Assembly (NCBI RefSeq): GCF_001441535.1
Contig: NZ_LMAU01000003.1
Coordinates: 496,001 to 560,000, forward strand
Direction: 5' to 3'
DNA length: 64,000 nt
Origin: Tsuneonella troitsensis
GTDB lineage: Bacteria > Pseudomonadota > Alphaproteobacteria > Sphingomonadales > Sphingomonadaceae
The first letter of the stretch is position 1. Every line of letters begins with the position of its first letter. The position numbers and the translations under genes were made by a program. A model generated the notes under the pieces. That model saw nothing but the letters and a program-made list of their open reading frames with translations. It ran no database searches and was not told the origin of the DNA. This document shows positions 1 through 9,404 of the stretch, piece by piece.

Positions 1-1
1 G

Positions 2-301
2 TCGGGTGCGACGGCCCGCGAGGGTGGCTCTTCCAGGATTCCGGCGATATTCGGCCTGGTCGGTGTCATCAACGTGCCGATCATCCATTTCTCGGTCCTG
101 TGGTGGTCGTCGATCCACCAGCCGCCAAGCATCAGCACCGGCGGGTCTGCCATGGCGCCCGCATTTCTCTGGCCGCTGATGGTCGCGACGCTCGGCTTTA
201 CCTTGCTGTTCGTAGCGGTCGTCCTGATGCGCATGCGAGCCCTGCTTGCCGAGGCGCAGGCCGAGGCGCGCATGCGCCGCCGGGCGCGAGAAGCGGCCTG
301 A
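2..301 (+). CDS. ccmC: Heme exporter protein CcmC, C-terminal part
   Basis: Only the last 99 residues are present; the gene enters from the left edge. CcmC is the inner-membrane protein of cytochrome c maturation that presents heme to the chaperone CcmE. The fragment shows the family's late motif IIHFSVLWWSSIHQ (the WW...HQ heme-handling loop and periplasmic His), then a last membrane helix near residues 57-78 and an Arg-rich cytoplasmic tail. It abuts ccmD: its TGA (299-301) shares one base with the ccmD ATG. The call rests on the motif plus the intact ccmD-I genes that follow. Confidence 0.9.
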   Translation, partial: SGATAREGGSSRIPAIFGLVGVINVPIIHFSVLWWSSIHQPPSISTGGSAMAPAFLWPLMVATLGFTLLFVAVVLMRMRALLAEAQAEARMRRRAREAA

Positions 302-438
302 TGCGCGAGTCGCTCGATCACTGGCCTTTCGTTATCGCCGCCTATGCCCTCGGCATCGGCGCGACGTTGATACTCTTGGGGTGGAGTTGGCTGGCCATGC
401 GCCGCGCCGAACGCAATCGTGACGAGGGACGCAAGTGA
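301..438 (+). CDS. ccmD: Heme exporter protein CcmD
   Basis: A 45-residue single-pass membrane protein with an N-terminal helix (WPFVIAAYALGIGATLILLG) and a basic, charged C-terminal tail (MRRAERNRDEGRK). This is the usual shape of CcmD, which helps release holo-CcmE from the CcmABC complex. CcmD is poorly conserved in sequence, so the call relies on size, topology and its place between ccmC and ccmE. Its stop (436-438) overlaps the GTG start of ccmE. Confidence 0.85.
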   Translation: MRESLDHWPFVIAAYALGIGATLILLGWSWLAMRRAERNRDEGRK

Positions 439-893
439 GCGCAGTGAAGGCGAAGCATCAGCGATTGATCCTGGTAGTCATAGCGCTGGTTGCGCTGGTT
501 GCCGCTGGGGTGATTGCATCGTGGGCGCTGCGGAATCAGGCAAGCTACTTCTACGTGCCCTCCCAGTTCGTCGAGGACCCGCCGGCACCGGGGCAGGCCA
601 TACGTCTCGGCGGGATGGTCGAGGCCAACTCGATCAAGACCCAATCCGACGGCGTGACGATCGACTTCGTGGTGGGTGATGGCGATGCGCGCGTGCCGGT
701 GCGCTATTCGGGAATCGTGCCGGACCTGTTCGTCGAGGGTTCGGGCGTGGTGGCCGAAGGCAAGATGCAATCCGACGGCACATTCGTCGCAGACAACCTG
801 CTGGCGAAGCACGACGAGAACTACGTGCCGCGCGAACTTCAGGACATGAACGACCAGCACAAAAAGGCCGCGGTGGCAGAGACCACCATATGA
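435..893 (+). CDS. ccmE: Cytochrome c maturation heme chaperone CcmE
   Basis: A 152-residue periplasmic heme chaperone that binds heme covalently and passes it to the CcmF/H ligase. One N-terminal membrane anchor lies near residues 11-30, followed by the OB-fold domain. The heme-binding motif LAKHDENYVP places the attachment histidine at H126 with the usual Tyr four residues later. It starts with GTG at 435, overlapping ccmD by 4 nt; the stop overlaps the ccmF ATG (ATGA). The tail after the heme motif is short and polar. Confidence 0.96.
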   Translation: MSAVKAKHQRLILVVIALVALVAAGVIASWALRNQASYFYVPSQFVEDPPAPGQAIRLGGMVEANSIKTQSDGVTIDFVVGDGDARVPVRYSGIVPDLFVEGSGVVAEGKMQSDGTFVADNLLAKHDENYVPRELQDMNDQHKKAAVAETTI

Positions 894-2845
894 TCGCCGA
901 GCTCGGACTCGCGGCCCTTTGGCTCGCGGCCGCTCTTGCCGCCCTGCAACTAGTCGCAGGCGCACTGGCCGTATGGCGTGGCGGCGAGGAGAGCGGCGGA
1001 GAGCTTGCCGGTCTCATTCGTCCCGCTGCCATCGTGCAGGGCGTCCTATGCGTATTCTCGTTCGCGATGCTGGTCTGGCTGTTCGTGCGAACGGACCTGT
1101 CGGTGAAGCTCGTCGCGATGAACTCGCATTCGGACAAGCCGCTGATTTTCAAGATCGCGGGCTCCTGGGGCAACCATGAAGGCTCGATGCTGCTGTGGAT
1201 CACCGTGATGAGTGCTGCCGGCGCCCTGATCGCCTTTGTGGAGCGAAGGCTCCCCGAGCGCACGATGCAGGCGACGCTCGCAGCACAGAGCTTCGTCGCT
1301 CTGGGATTCTACGCGTTCCTGCTGTTGAGTTCGAACCCGTTCGAGCGACTGCCTACCCCCGCGGTCGAAGGCAACGGACTCAACCCGCTGCTTCAGGATA
1401 TCGGCCTCGCGTTCCACCCACCCACGCTCTATCTCGGCTACGTCGGCCTTTCGGTGGCATTCAGTTTTGCGGTCGGCGCCCTGATCACCCGTCAGGTCAC
1501 CCCCGAATTCGCCCGCGCCATGCGGCCCTGGGTTCTCGGTGCATGGATATTCCTGACGGTGGGCATCACAGCGGGCAGCTATTGGGCGTATTACGAACTC
1601 GGCTGGGGGGGCTGGTGGTTCTGGGACCCCGTCGAAAATGCCTCGCTGATGCCATGGCTGGCGGCGACTGCGCTGCTCCATTCGGCGAGCGTGCTCGCGG
1701 CGCGCGATGCCCTGCGTGCGTGGACGATCATGCTGGGTGTCGTGGCCTTTTCCATGAGCATGATCGGCACGTTCCTCGTGCGATCGGGCATTCTGACGAG
1801 CGTACACGCATTCGCGGTCGATCCGGAACGAGGCAGCTTCATCCTGGGGCTTCTGGTGATCTATATCGGCGGAGCGCTGGCAGTGTTCGGGCTGCGAGCG
1901 GGCTCGGTGGCGGAAGGCGAGAAGTTCTCGGCCGTCAGCCGCGAGGGCGCGCTGGTGGTCAACAACGTGCTGCTGTCGGCGATCCTGGGCGTGGTGCTGC
2001 TCGGCACGCTCTATCCGCTGCTGACCGAAGCGATGGGCGTTCGTGTGTCCGTTGGTCCTCCATACTTCGATCCGGTCGGTACGGTGTTCGTCGTGCCGAT
2101 GCTGCTTGCGATGATGGTCGGTCCCCTTCTGCGCTGGCGGGGGGACAGGCTCGAACGCGTCCGCAAGCCGGCCCTGATCGCCCTCGTCTGTCTGGCCGGT
2201 GGGCTTGCCGTTGCAATCGCTCTGAGGGCCGGAGTGCTCTCGACGATCGGACTCGCACTGAGCGCCGGACTTGCCGTCGCCAGCGTGATGCCGTTGCGGG
2301 GCCGCAGCTTGCGCCGTCTGCCAATCGCGACCTGGGGCATGGTGATTGCTCACCTCGGCATCGCGGTGGCACTTTTCGGCATGGCGAGCGAGCGTGCTTT
2401 CAACAAGGAAGAGCTGGCCGCGATTAAAGTCGGCGAGACTGCCACTGTCGGACCGTGGAGTGTCAAACTGGCAGCCGTAGATCCGGTTGCCGGCGCCAAC
2501 TGGACCGCGATCGAGGCCGTCATGCAGGCCAGCTACGCCGGCGGCAAGCCCGTGGAGCTTCACCCCCAAGCGCGCAGCTTCTGGTCGCCGCCGCAGGAAA
2601 CCACGGAGAGTGCGCTGGCCACTCGCTGGAACGGGCAGTTGTACGCCGTCCTCGGCAAGGCTGCGGATAGCGAACGATGGCAGGTGCGACTGTGGTGGAA
2701 GCCGTTCGTGACCCTGATCTGGTATGGGGGCCTGATGATCGCGCTGGGCGGCCTGCTCGCGCTCATCGGACGGGTTCGCGAGGACCTGCGGCGCCGGATC
2801 GTCCAGCGCAAGGCCGGCGAGCGCAGGGCGGAGGCAGTGCCGTGA
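890..2845 (+). CDS. ccmF: Heme lyase CcmF (cytochrome c-type biogenesis)
   Basis: A 651-residue multi-pass inner-membrane protein that attaches heme to apocytochrome c. The tryptophan-rich WWD heme-handling motif (GWGGWWFWDPVENASLMPWL) lies near residues 238-257, with conserved periplasmic histidines around it such as FHPPTLYLGY near 175. There are many hydrophobic helices and a periplasmic domain before the last helix, as in the family, and the length is normal. The ATG overlaps the ccmE stop, and the stop overlaps the ccmG GTG, so the genes are probably translationally coupled. Confidence 0.97.
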   Translation: MIAELGLAALWLAAALAALQLVAGALAVWRGGEESGGELAGLIRPAAIVQGVLCVFSFAMLVWLFVRTDLSVKLVAMNSHSDKPLIFKIAGSWGNHEGSMLLWITVMSAAGALIAFVERRLPERTMQATLAAQSFVALGFYAFLLLSSNPFERLPTPAVEGNGLNPLLQDIGLAFHPPTLYLGYVGLSVAFSFAVGALITRQVTPEFARAMRPWVLGAWIFLTVGITAGSYWAYYELGWGGWWFWDPVENASLMPWLAATALLHSASVLAARDALRAWTIMLGVVAFSMSMIGTFLVRSGILTSVHAFAVDPERGSFILGLLVIYIGGALAVFGLRAGSVAEGEKFSAVSREGALVVNNVLLSAILGVVLLGTLYPLLTEAMGVRVSVGPPYFDPVGTVFVVPMLLAMMVGPLLRWRGDRLERVRKPALIALVCLAGGLAVAIALRAGVLSTIGLALSAGLAVASVMPLRGRSLRRLPIATWGMVIAHLGIAVALFGMASERAFNKEELAAIKVGETATVGPWSVKLAAVDPVAGANWTAIEAVMQASYAGGKPVELHPQARSFWSPPQETTESALATRWNGQLYAVLGKAADSERWQVRLWWKPFVTLIWYGGLMIALGGLLALIGRVREDLRRRIVQRKAGERRAEAVP

Positions 2846-3372
2846 AGGGCTGGCGCTTCTTCCTGCCGCTTGGCCTGTTCGCGGCTTTCGTCGGCATAGC
2901 GGGCTATCAACTCAGCCAGCCAAAGAGCGAATTCGTCGAGTCTGCCATGATCGGCAAGCCTATGCCGCCATTCGACATGCGTCCGGCGACCTCCGATGTG
3001 CCGGGACTGTCGCTCGCCAACCTGAAGGACGGCAAACCAAAGCTGCTCAACATCTGGGCGAGCTGGTGCGTGCCGTGTGCGGCAGAGGCCCCTCATCTGG
3101 CCGAGCTCGAGCGCCAAGGGGCGCCGATTGTCGGGGTCGCGATCCGCGACCGCCCCGAGGATGTCGCCGCCTTTCTGGCTCGCTACGGAAATCCCTTCCA
3201 GCGGATCGGCGCGGACGACTTGAGCGAGCTTCAACTGGCGATCGGCAGCTCCGGGGTCCCTGAAACCTTTGTGATCGATGGCGAGGGTGTCATTCGTTAC
3301 CAGCATATCGGAGACGTCCGCGCCGAGCATGTGCCCTTGCTGATGGAAAAGCTTCGCGAGGCCGGAGCGTGA
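2842..3372 (+). CDS. ccmG: Thiol:disulfide interchange protein CcmG/DsbE
   Basis: A 176-residue thioredoxin-fold protein anchored by one N-terminal helix (residues 5-23). It keeps apocytochrome c cysteines reduced for heme attachment. The active site is WCVPC (C76 and C79) after LLNIWAS, and the cis-proline region SSGVPETFVID is present. I chose GTG 2842, which overlaps the ccmF stop; a longer in-frame reading would run deep into ccmF and has no family support. The stop overlaps the next gene's GTG. Confidence 0.95.
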   Translation: MKGWRFFLPLGLFAAFVGIAGYQLSQPKSEFVESAMIGKPMPPFDMRPATSDVPGLSLANLKDGKPKLLNIWASWCVPCAAEAPHLAELERQGAPIVGVAIRDRPEDVAAFLARYGNPFQRIGADDLSELQLAIGSSGVPETFVIDGEGVIRYQHIGDVRAEHVPLLMEKLREAGA

Positions 3373-3788
3373 GCCGTCTTCTCGCCATGTTGGTCGCAAT
3401 CTCGGTGCTGCCGTTTGCGATTGCGCCCCTTGCTGCACAGGACTCGATGCCACCTGCGCCATACGCCTACCGCCAGCTCGATGACTCGGGTCTCGAAGCG
3501 CGCGCGCGCGGTCTGATGGAAGAACTGCGGTGCCTGAAGTGCCAGAGCCAATCGATCGCCGATAGCGACGCTCCGATGGCGGGCGATATGCGTCACCAGG
3601 TCCGGCTCAGGATCGCTGCGGGAGAAGACCCCGAAGCGATCCGCGAGTGGATGATGGAGCGGTACGGCGATTACGTCAGCTACGCCCCGGTCGTCAGCCG
3701 AACTACGTGGCCGCTCTATGTCGGACCGGTTGTTCTCCTGCTAATCGCTGGGCTCCTGCTTTGGCGCCGTTTCCGGAAGGTCGCATGA
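3369..3788 (+). CDS. ccmH: Cytochrome c-type biogenesis protein CcmH (CcmL-type thioreductase)
   Basis: A 139-residue protein with a signal peptide (cleavage likely after LAAQ, near residue 24), the redox motif LRCLKCQSQSIADSDA and a C-terminal membrane helix (about 116-132) with a basic end. The C-x-x-C pair matches the family consensus LRCxxCQ. It exchanges disulfides with apocytochrome and CcmG at the heme ligase. It starts with GTG 3369, overlapping ccmG by 4 nt, and its stop overlaps the next ATG. Confidence 0.95.
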   Translation: MSRLLAMLVAISVLPFAIAPLAAQDSMPPAPYAYRQLDDSGLEARARGLMEELRCLKCQSQSIADSDAPMAGDMRHQVRLRIAAGEDPEAIREWMMERYGDYVSYAPVVSRTTWPLYVGPVVLLLIAGLLLWRRFRKVA

Positions 3789-4414
3789 GCTTCGCACCGA
3801 TCATATTGCTGGCGGCGATCGCGTTCGCATTCGGCGTGGTGGCATCGAGGCTCCCAAAGTCCGGATGGACCCTTTTCGCCGCGGCCTTGATGTTCGGACT
3901 TGCCGGTTACGCTCTTCAAGGTTCGCCGGGACAAGCCGGCTCGCCCAAGAGCGCTGCCGCTGACCAGAGCATGGAAGGTCCCGAACTCGTCGAAGCGCGT
4001 CGCTCGCTGTACGGACCGACGCCGCCAAGTCGCTTCGTGACGGTGGCCGACGGGTTTGCGCGTCGGGGACAATACGCCGATGCGGCTGGGATCCTGCGCA
4101 GTTCTCTGGCGGACAATCCCGACGATCCGGAAGCGCGCCTCGCCCTCGCCAACGCGATATTGGAACACGCCGACGGCCAACTCACTCCCGCGGCGATGTA
4201 CGCATATGAGCAGGCTGCGCAGGCCGATCCTGGCGAGCCGGGTCCGGGCTTTTTCCTCGGTGTTGCCATGATCCGCAATGGCCGACTGCCGCAGGCGCGC
4301 GAATTGTGGGCCGACATGTTGACGAAGGCTCCGGCGGATGCCCCGTGGCGCGAAGGTCTGGAGGATCGGCTCAGCCGGCTCGACAGCCTGATCGCCCAGA
4401 CCGCAAATCAATGA
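3785..4414 (+). CDS. ccmI: CcmI-like TPR protein of cytochrome c maturation
   Basis: A 209-residue protein with two N-terminal hydrophobic stretches (about 4-20 and 28-45) and a C-terminal TPR-like helical domain (from about residue 85; FARRGQYADAAGILRSSLADNPDDPEARL). In alphaproteobacteria the CcmI TPR domain binds the apocytochrome C-terminus and brings it to the ligase. This copy is short compared with long CcmI proteins (about 400 residues). The ATG at 3785 overlaps the ccmH stop. It is the last gene of the ccm operon; kup starts 63 bases later. Confidence 0.85.
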   Translation: MSFAPIILLAAIAFAFGVVASRLPKSGWTLFAAALMFGLAGYALQGSPGQAGSPKSAAADQSMEGPELVEARRSLYGPTPPSRFVTVADGFARRGQYADAAGILRSSLADNPDDPEARLALANAILEHADGQLTPAAMYAYEQAAQADPGEPGPGFFLGVAMIRNGRLPQARELWADMLTKAPADAPWREGLEDRLSRLDSLIAQTANQ

Positions 4415-4477
4415 CGCTCCAGTCGCCCGCAATTGCGGGCACCGGGTCTCGGTGCTAAGCGCCGCCGCTTTCATGGC

Positions 4478-6403
4478 ATGGATCAAACCTCGATGAGCCA
4501 GACGGCCGGTCACGGAGCCGACGGTGACAAGACCGTCAGCGCCAAGGTCAAGCTTGCGGTGGGTGCCGTCGGTATCGTTTTCGGCGATATCGGCACCAGC
4601 CCGATCTATGCCTTTCGCGAGACTTTCGCCGGCCACCATCCGCTCGCGCTCGACACGCTTCACCTGATGGGTGTCGTAAGCCTGATCTTCTGGGCGATGA
4701 CGATCATCGTCTCGCTCCAGTACGTCACGATTCTCATGAATGCCGACAACCGCGGGCAGGGCGGCACCCTCGCCTTGGTGGCGCTGATTTCGCAAAAGAT
4801 CGGCGGGACCAATCGCGGGTGGATCGCGATCATGCTGGGCGTGTTCGCGACCGCGCTGTTCTATGGCGACAGCATGATCACGCCGGCGGTCTCGGTGCTA
4901 TCGGCGGTCGAAGGGCTGACGACGGTAGAGGCGCGCATGGCGCCGTTCGTCATCCCGATCGCGCTAACCCTGCTCATCGCGCTGTTTCTGCTGCAGAAAC
5001 GCGGTACCGGCACGATCGGCAAGCTGTTCGCGCCGATCATGCTGACCTATTTCACGACGCTGGCGGTGCTTGGCCTGATCCACATCGTGGACAATCCGGG
5101 AGTGCTGGCAGCGCTCAATCCCTGGTACGCGGTTCAGTTTTTCATCACCGACAAGTGGCTGGCCTTCCTGGCACTGGGCTCTGTCGTCCTCGCGGTGACG
5201 GGTGCCGAGGCGCTCTACTCGGATATGGGGCATTTCGGACGCGGGCCACTGCGGATCGGCTGGTTCGGGTTCGTAATGCCATGCCTGCTGCTCAATTACT
5301 TCGGGCAGGCGGCGATGATCATGAATCTCGAAGCGGCTGCCGCTGCCGAGGCGATCAAGAACCCGTTCTTCGTGATGGCGAGCGAATCGTTCCGGCTACC
5401 TCTCGTGCTGCTGGCCACCTGCGCTACCTTTATCGCGAGCCAAGCGGTCATCACGGGAGCGTTCTCGGTCACGCAGCAGGCGATCCAGCTCGGCTTCGTT
5501 CCGCGCCTCTCGATCCTGCACACCAGCGAGACGCAGCACGGACAGATCTACATCCCGTTCGTGAACTGGACGCTGATGATCGCGGTGATCCTCCTGGTTC
5601 TGACGTTCCGCAATTCGTCCAATCTTGCGAGCGCATACGGCATCGCCGTGACCGGAGCGATGTTGATCGACACCTGCCTCATGGCCGTGCTGTTCCTGGC
5701 CGTCTGGCGCTGGAAGCTCTGGATGGCCCTGCCGCTTGTGGGCCTGTTCTTCCTGGTCGATGGATCGTTTTTCGCCGCCAACCTGCCCAAGGTGCCCGAT
5801 GGGGGCTGGTTCCCGCTGTTCGTCGGCGCGATCGCGTTCACGCTCCTCACGACCTGGGCGCGCGGGCGCAAGCTGATGCGCGACCGAATGAGCGAGGTGG
5901 CGCTCCCGATCGCGATCTTTGCCAAGAGCGCACGCAACTCGGCAACGCGCGTGCCGGGAACCGCGATCTTCATGGCGTCGGCCAGCGGCGGCGTGCCGAG
6001 CGCGCTCCTCCACAACATCAAGCACAACAAGGTGCTGCACGAACGGGTCGTGATCCTGACCGTGCAGATCGCCGGAGTGCCCTACGTCGATCCGTCCGAG
6101 CGATTCGAAATCCACGCTGTGGGCGACGGCATTTTCCGCGTGATTCTGCACTATGGCTTCATGCAGGAGACCGATGTGCCCGCCGCCCTTGCCGAAACGG
6201 GAGAATGCGGCGGTATGTTCGACATGATGCAGACCAGCTTCTTCCTCAGTCGGCAGACGCTGATCGCCAGCAAGAAGCCAGGAATGGCCGTATGGCGCGA
6301 AAAGCTGTTCGCGTGGATGCTCCGCAATTCGGCAACCGCCATGGAATTTTTTCGCCTGCCGACCAATCGCGTGGTCGAGCTTGGCAGCCAGGTAGAGATC
6401 TAA
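4478..6403 (+). CDS. kup: Low-affinity potassium transporter Kup
   Basis: A 641-residue K+ uptake permease of the Kup/HAK/KT family, likely a proton symporter. The family signature [14 protein letters not shown] is at residues 36-49, at the start of the first helix. About twelve hydrophobic helices follow (to about 440), then a soluble C-terminal domain of about 190 residues. I chose ATG 4478; ATG 4493 is an alternative, and the further upstream reading adds an unlikely Arg-rich stretch. Neither start has a clear ribosome binding site. Length is typical. Confidence 0.96.
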   Translation: MDQTSMSQTAGHGADGDKTVSAKVKLAVGAVGIVFGDIGTSPIYAFRETFAGHHPLALDTLHLMGVVSLIFWAMTIIVSLQYVTILMNADNRGQGGTLALVALISQKIGGTNRGWIAIMLGVFATALFYGDSMITPAVSVLSAVEGLTTVEARMAPFVIPIALTLLIALFLLQKRGTGTIGKLFAPIMLTYFTTLAVLGLIHIVDNPGVLAALNPWYAVQFFITDKWLAFLALGSVVLAVTGAEALYSDMGHFGRGPLRIGWFGFVMPCLLLNYFGQAAMIMNLEAAAAAEAIKNPFFVMASESFRLPLVLLATCATFIASQAVITGAFSVTQQAIQLGFVPRLSILHTSETQHGQIYIPFVNWTLMIAVILLVLTFRNSSNLASAYGIAVTGAMLIDTCLMAVLFLAVWRWKLWMALPLVGLFFLVDGSFFAANLPKVPDGGWFPLFVGAIAFTLLTTWARGRKLMRDRMSEVALPIAIFAKSARNSATRVPGTAIFMASASGGVPSALLHNIKHNKVLHERVVILTVQIAGVPYVDPSERFEIHAVGDGIFRVILHYGFMQETDVPAALAETGECGGMFDMMQTSFFLSRQTLIASKKPGMAVWREKLFAWMLRNSATAMEFFRLPTNRVVELGSQVEI

Positions 6404-6412
6404 GGAGTACGC

Positions 6413-6619
6413 ATGCCTGATACGATTGCCCTCAAGCTTACCGAAGAAGAGATCGAGATGCTGATCGACGCCCTCGAGGCCGATCAGGAGGGATACGTCG
6501 AGGCCGCCAAGGAAGCGCGCGGCAATAACAACCGCGACGACGTGGTGACCTTCACCGAAGCGGCAGAGCGGATCGGCGCATTGATGGGCAAGCTGCGTAA
6601 GCTGGTCGGAGACGACTGA
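6413..6619 (+). CDS. Small acidic helical protein, unknown function
   Basis: A 68-residue protein, highly charged and predicted helical (LTEEEIEMLIDALEADQEGYVEAAKEARGNN), with no membrane segment or cysteine. A strong ribosome binding site (AAGGAG, six bases before ATG) and its position 9 bases after kup make it very likely to be expressed, possibly with kup. I recognise no named family; similar short acidic proteins are common as hypotheticals in sphingomonads. No function is assigned. Confidence 0.75.
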   Translation: MPDTIALKLTEEEIEMLIDALEADQEGYVEAAKEARGNNNRDDVVTFTEAAERIGALMGKLRKLVGDD

Positions 6620-6673
6620 CCCGGTGCGCGCCGCGGCCTTTGTCGCGCCGTTCAACCCGATTGCAATCCCCGA

Positions 6674-7312
6674 TCAGGGAGGAGGAGGGTTCGCCTCTTC
6701 TTCCTTGAGCCCTTCGGTGTTCAGCCCGTGGCGGAGCAGCATCGGAATCTGGGTAAAGGTGAACAGGAACGACAGGGGCATGAAAACCCACAGCTTTGCC
6801 CAGAGCCAGTCGCCGAAAGTCAGCCAATAGCGCAGCGCCTCGTTGAGGCCGGCCAATACCAGGAAAAAGACGCCCCAGTTGCGGCTGAGCTTCAGCCAAC
6901 CCTCGCGGTCCAGCCCCTCGAACGCGGCTTCCAGCAGCGTCTGCAACAGCGCCTTGCCCCGCAGCCAGCCCCCGATGAGGGCGATGGCGAAGAACACATA
7001 GATTATGGTCGGCTTAAGTTGGATGAAGCGTTCGTCGCGCAGCCAGATCGTCAGCGCGCCGAACCCGACGATCAGCGCCGTCGACAGCATCAGCATCGGC
7101 GACACCTTGCCGAGTTTCCACTTCGAAAAGATCAGTGCCGCGATCGCCGCGACGATGAACGCGCCGGTGCTCTGGATCACGGCGAAGATCTCGCCCGAGG
7201 GCGAATCCCCGTCCGGCTTGGACCAGCGATAGACGAGGAAAAAGACCAGGATCGGCCCGTAATCGATGGCGACATTCAGCCACCCCGACGGCTTATGCTG
7301 TGTCTCTGACAT
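6674..7312 (-). CDS. yciB: Inner membrane protein YciB (septation protein A family)
   Basis: A 212-residue membrane protein with about five helices. The N-terminal family motif IDYGPILVFFLVYRW (about residues 16-30) and the mid-protein segment LGKVSPMLMLSTALIVGFGALTIWL with DERFIQLKPTIIYVFFA are typical of YciB/IspA. YciB affects cell-envelope integrity and cell division, but its mechanism is not settled. It is the last gene of the dapF-mtaB-ftsY-yciB operon; its ATG overlaps the ftsY stop by one base. The C-terminus ends in a run of four prolines. Confidence 0.95.
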   Translation of the reverse strand: MSETQHKPSGWLNVAIDYGPILVFFLVYRWSKPDGDSPSGEIFAVIQSTGAFIVAAIAALIFSKWKLGKVSPMLMLSTALIVGFGALTIWLRDERFIQLKPTIIYVFFAIALIGGWLRGKALLQTLLEAAFEGLDREGWLKLSRNWGVFFLVLAGLNEALRYWLTFGDWLWAKLWVFMPLSFLFTFTQIPMLLRHGLNTEGLKEEEANPPPP

Positions 7313-8235
7313 CAGGCTACTCCTGCGATCACACGGGCGACGAGATCGGGGTCGAAAGGGCGGAGGTCGTCGATCTTCTCGCCCACGCCGATCGCATGAA
7401 TCGGCAGCCCGAACTGTTCGGCTGCGGCTACGAGAACGCCGCCCCGCGCGGTTCCGTCAAGCTTGGTCATGACAAGCCCGGTCACCCCGGCAACCTCCTT
7501 GAAAATTTCGATTTGCGACAGGGCGTTCTGGCCATTCGTCGCGTCGAGCACGAGGATCACGTCGTGCGGAGCCTCCGGATTGAGCCGACCGAGGACCCGG
7601 CGGATCTTCGCCAGTTCCTCCATCAGTTCGCGCTTGTTCTGGAGGCGGCCCGCGGTGTCGACGATCAGGGCATCGATCCCGGTCGCGGTCGCCTCCTTCA
7701 CCGCGTCGAAGACGATCGATGCGGGGTCGCCGCCTTCAGGTCCTCTGATGATCGGAGCGCCGATGCGCTCGGCCCAAGTGGCAAGCTGGCCGATCGCGGC
7801 GGCGCGAAAGGTATCACCCGCCGCTAGCATCACCGAATAGTCGTCTTCCTGCAGCCAGTGGGCCAGCTTGGCGATCGTCGTCGTCTTGCCGCTGCCGTTG
7901 ACTCCGATGACGAGAATGACCTGAGGTCGCGGAAATGCGGTGATCTCGAGGGGGCGGGCTACAGGCCGCAGGATCGCGGCGATTTCCTCGGCGACCGCCT
8001 CCTTCAGCTCGCGCTCCGTGATGCCGAGGCCGAAGCGCTTTTCGGCCAGCTTGTCGCGGATGCGCCGCGCCGCGGCAGGTCCGAGATCGGAAACGATCAG
8101 CGCGTCCTCGACGTCGTCAAGCGTTGCGTCGTCGAGCTTCGCCGTTCCGACCACGCCGGTCAGGTTCTCGCTGAGCTTCTCGGATGTCTTGCGGAAGCCG
8201 CCGAACAGGCGATCGGTCCACGTTGGTTCGCTCAT
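7312..8235 (-). CDS. ftsY: Signal recognition particle receptor FtsY
   Basis: A 307-residue SRP GTPase that docks SRP-ribosome complexes at the membrane. It has the helical N domain (1-95), then the G domain with the G1 loop GVNGSGKTT (111-119), DTAGRLQNK, and TKLDGTARGG near the C-terminus. The acidic A domain of enterobacterial FtsY is absent, as is usual in alphaproteobacteria. It overlaps mtaB by 4 nt upstream and yciB by 1 nt downstream, so the four-gene operon is tightly packed. Confidence 0.98.
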   Translation of the reverse strand: MSEPTWTDRLFGGFRKTSEKLSENLTGVVGTAKLDDATLDDVEDALIVSDLGPAAARRIRDKLAEKRFGLGITERELKEAVAEEIAAILRPVARPLEITAFPRPQVILVIGVNGSGKTTTIAKLAHWLQEDDYSVMLAAGDTFRAAAIGQLATWAERIGAPIIRGPEGGDPASIVFDAVKEATATGIDALIVDTAGRLQNKRELMEELAKIRRVLGRLNPEAPHDVILVLDATNGQNALSQIEIFKEVAGVTGLVMTKLDGTARGGVLVAAAEQFGLPIHAIGVGEKIDDLRPFDPDLVARVIAGVA

Positions 8236-9404
8236 GCGAGCAGGCCCTTGTCGATGTGCGTCGGTGATATGGTGACGATCTGCCCGGGGTGCACCCCATC
8301 GGGAAGCCGGACGCGGGCGAAATTGGACGCGTGTCCCGTACCGTCGCGCTCGGCAAGGACGGCCAGCGGTCGTCCGACGAGGGATCGAAGCCAGGCGTCC
8401 CGCACCGACGCGACGGCCGCACGCAACTCGGCAGCGCGCTCGCGGACAGCCGGTTGTGCGACCTGCGGCATCCGCGAAGCAGCAGTGTCTGGTCGCGGTG
8501 AATAGGGAAACACGTGCCCGTGAACGATCTGCAGTTCTTCGACGATCGAAAGGTTGGCCGCGTGGTGCGCCTCGGTCTCGGTCGGGAAGCCGGCTATAAG
8601 GTCCGCTCCGATGGCAATAGCGGGGCGGCGGCTTCGAAGGCGTCGGACCAGCGAAATCGCGTCGGCGCGCAGGTGCCGTCGCTTCATCCGTTTCAGGATC
8701 AAGTCGTGCCCGTGTTGCAGCGAGAGATGCAGGTGCGGCATGACCCGCTCATCGCTGGCGATCAGATCCTCGAGAAGGGGATCGATTTCGATCCCGTCGA
8801 CTGACGACAGCCGGAGGCGGTGCAGAGTGGGAAATGCGCCGAGTATCGCCTCCACCAGAGATCCGAGGGGAGGGGTGTTGGGCAAGTCGGCGCCCCAACT
8901 CGTGAGATCGACTCCGGTGAGCACGATCTCGCCTGCTCCGCGCGTCAGGTCTTCTTCGACCGCGCGAAGGACATCGCCGACAGCAAGCGATCGACTGGCT
9001 CCGCGGCCCTGGGGAATGATACAGAACGTGCAGGCATGGTCGCACCCGTTCTGCACGGCAATGAAGCCGCGCGAATGGGTGCTTGAGGCGGGCGCTGCCG
9101 GTTCGCCTGCGTTCCAGGCGCGAGGGTCCAGTTTCGCGGCATTGGCTACAAGGCCATCAACCTCGGGCATGGCGGCGATCGCATCGCGCTCGATCTCGAC
9201 CGCGCAGCCTGTAACGAGCAACCGTACACCGGGTCGCTCGCGCCGTGCCCGGCGGATCGCCTGACGTGTTTGGCGCATGGCCTCTGCGGTCACCGCGCAG
9301 GAATTGACGACGACCGTATCGTCTTCCGAAGCGAGGATCGCGCGAATGCGCTCGCTTTCGGACAGGTTCAGCCGGCAGCCCAGAGAAACGACGTGAACGC
9401 TCAC
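8232..9404 (-). CDS. mtaB: tRNA (N6-threonylcarbamoyl-A37) methylthiotransferase MtaB
   Basis: A 390-residue radical-SAM enzyme that makes ms2t6A at position 37 of tRNAs reading ANN codons. The N-terminal UPF0004 domain holds cluster cysteines C10, C36 and C67. The radical-SAM motif CDHACTFC (C121, C125, C128) follows. A TRAM-like C-terminal region ends the protein. The short N-terminal motif SLGCRLNLSES fits MtaB better than MiaB or RimO. The start overlaps the dapF stop (ATGA), and the stop overlaps the ftsY start. Confidence 0.94.
   Translation of the reverse strand: MSVHVVSLGCRLNLSESERIRAILASEDDTVVVNSCAVTAEAMRQTRQAIRRARRERPGVRLLVTGCAVEIERDAIAAMPEVDGLVANAAKLDPRAWNAGEPAAPASSTHSRGFIAVQNGCDHACTFCIIPQGRGASRSLAVGDVLRAVEEDLTRGAGEIVLTGVDLTSWGADLPNTPPLGSLVEAILGAFPTLHRLRLSSVDGIEIDPLLEDLIASDERVMPHLHLSLQHGHDLILKRMKRRHLRADAISLVRRLRSRRPAIAIGADLIAGFPTETEAHHAANLSIVEELQIVHGHVFPYSPRPDTAASRMPQVAQPAVRERAAELRAAVASVRDAWLRSLVGRPLAVLAERDGTGHASNFARVRLPDGVHPGQIVTISPTHIDKGLLA

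Noticed and set aside
1046-2569. 507-codon reverse reading inside ccmF
   Set aside because: Shadow of a high-GC gene: His/Arg/Gln-rich, no domain, and ccmF on the other strand is unmistakable.
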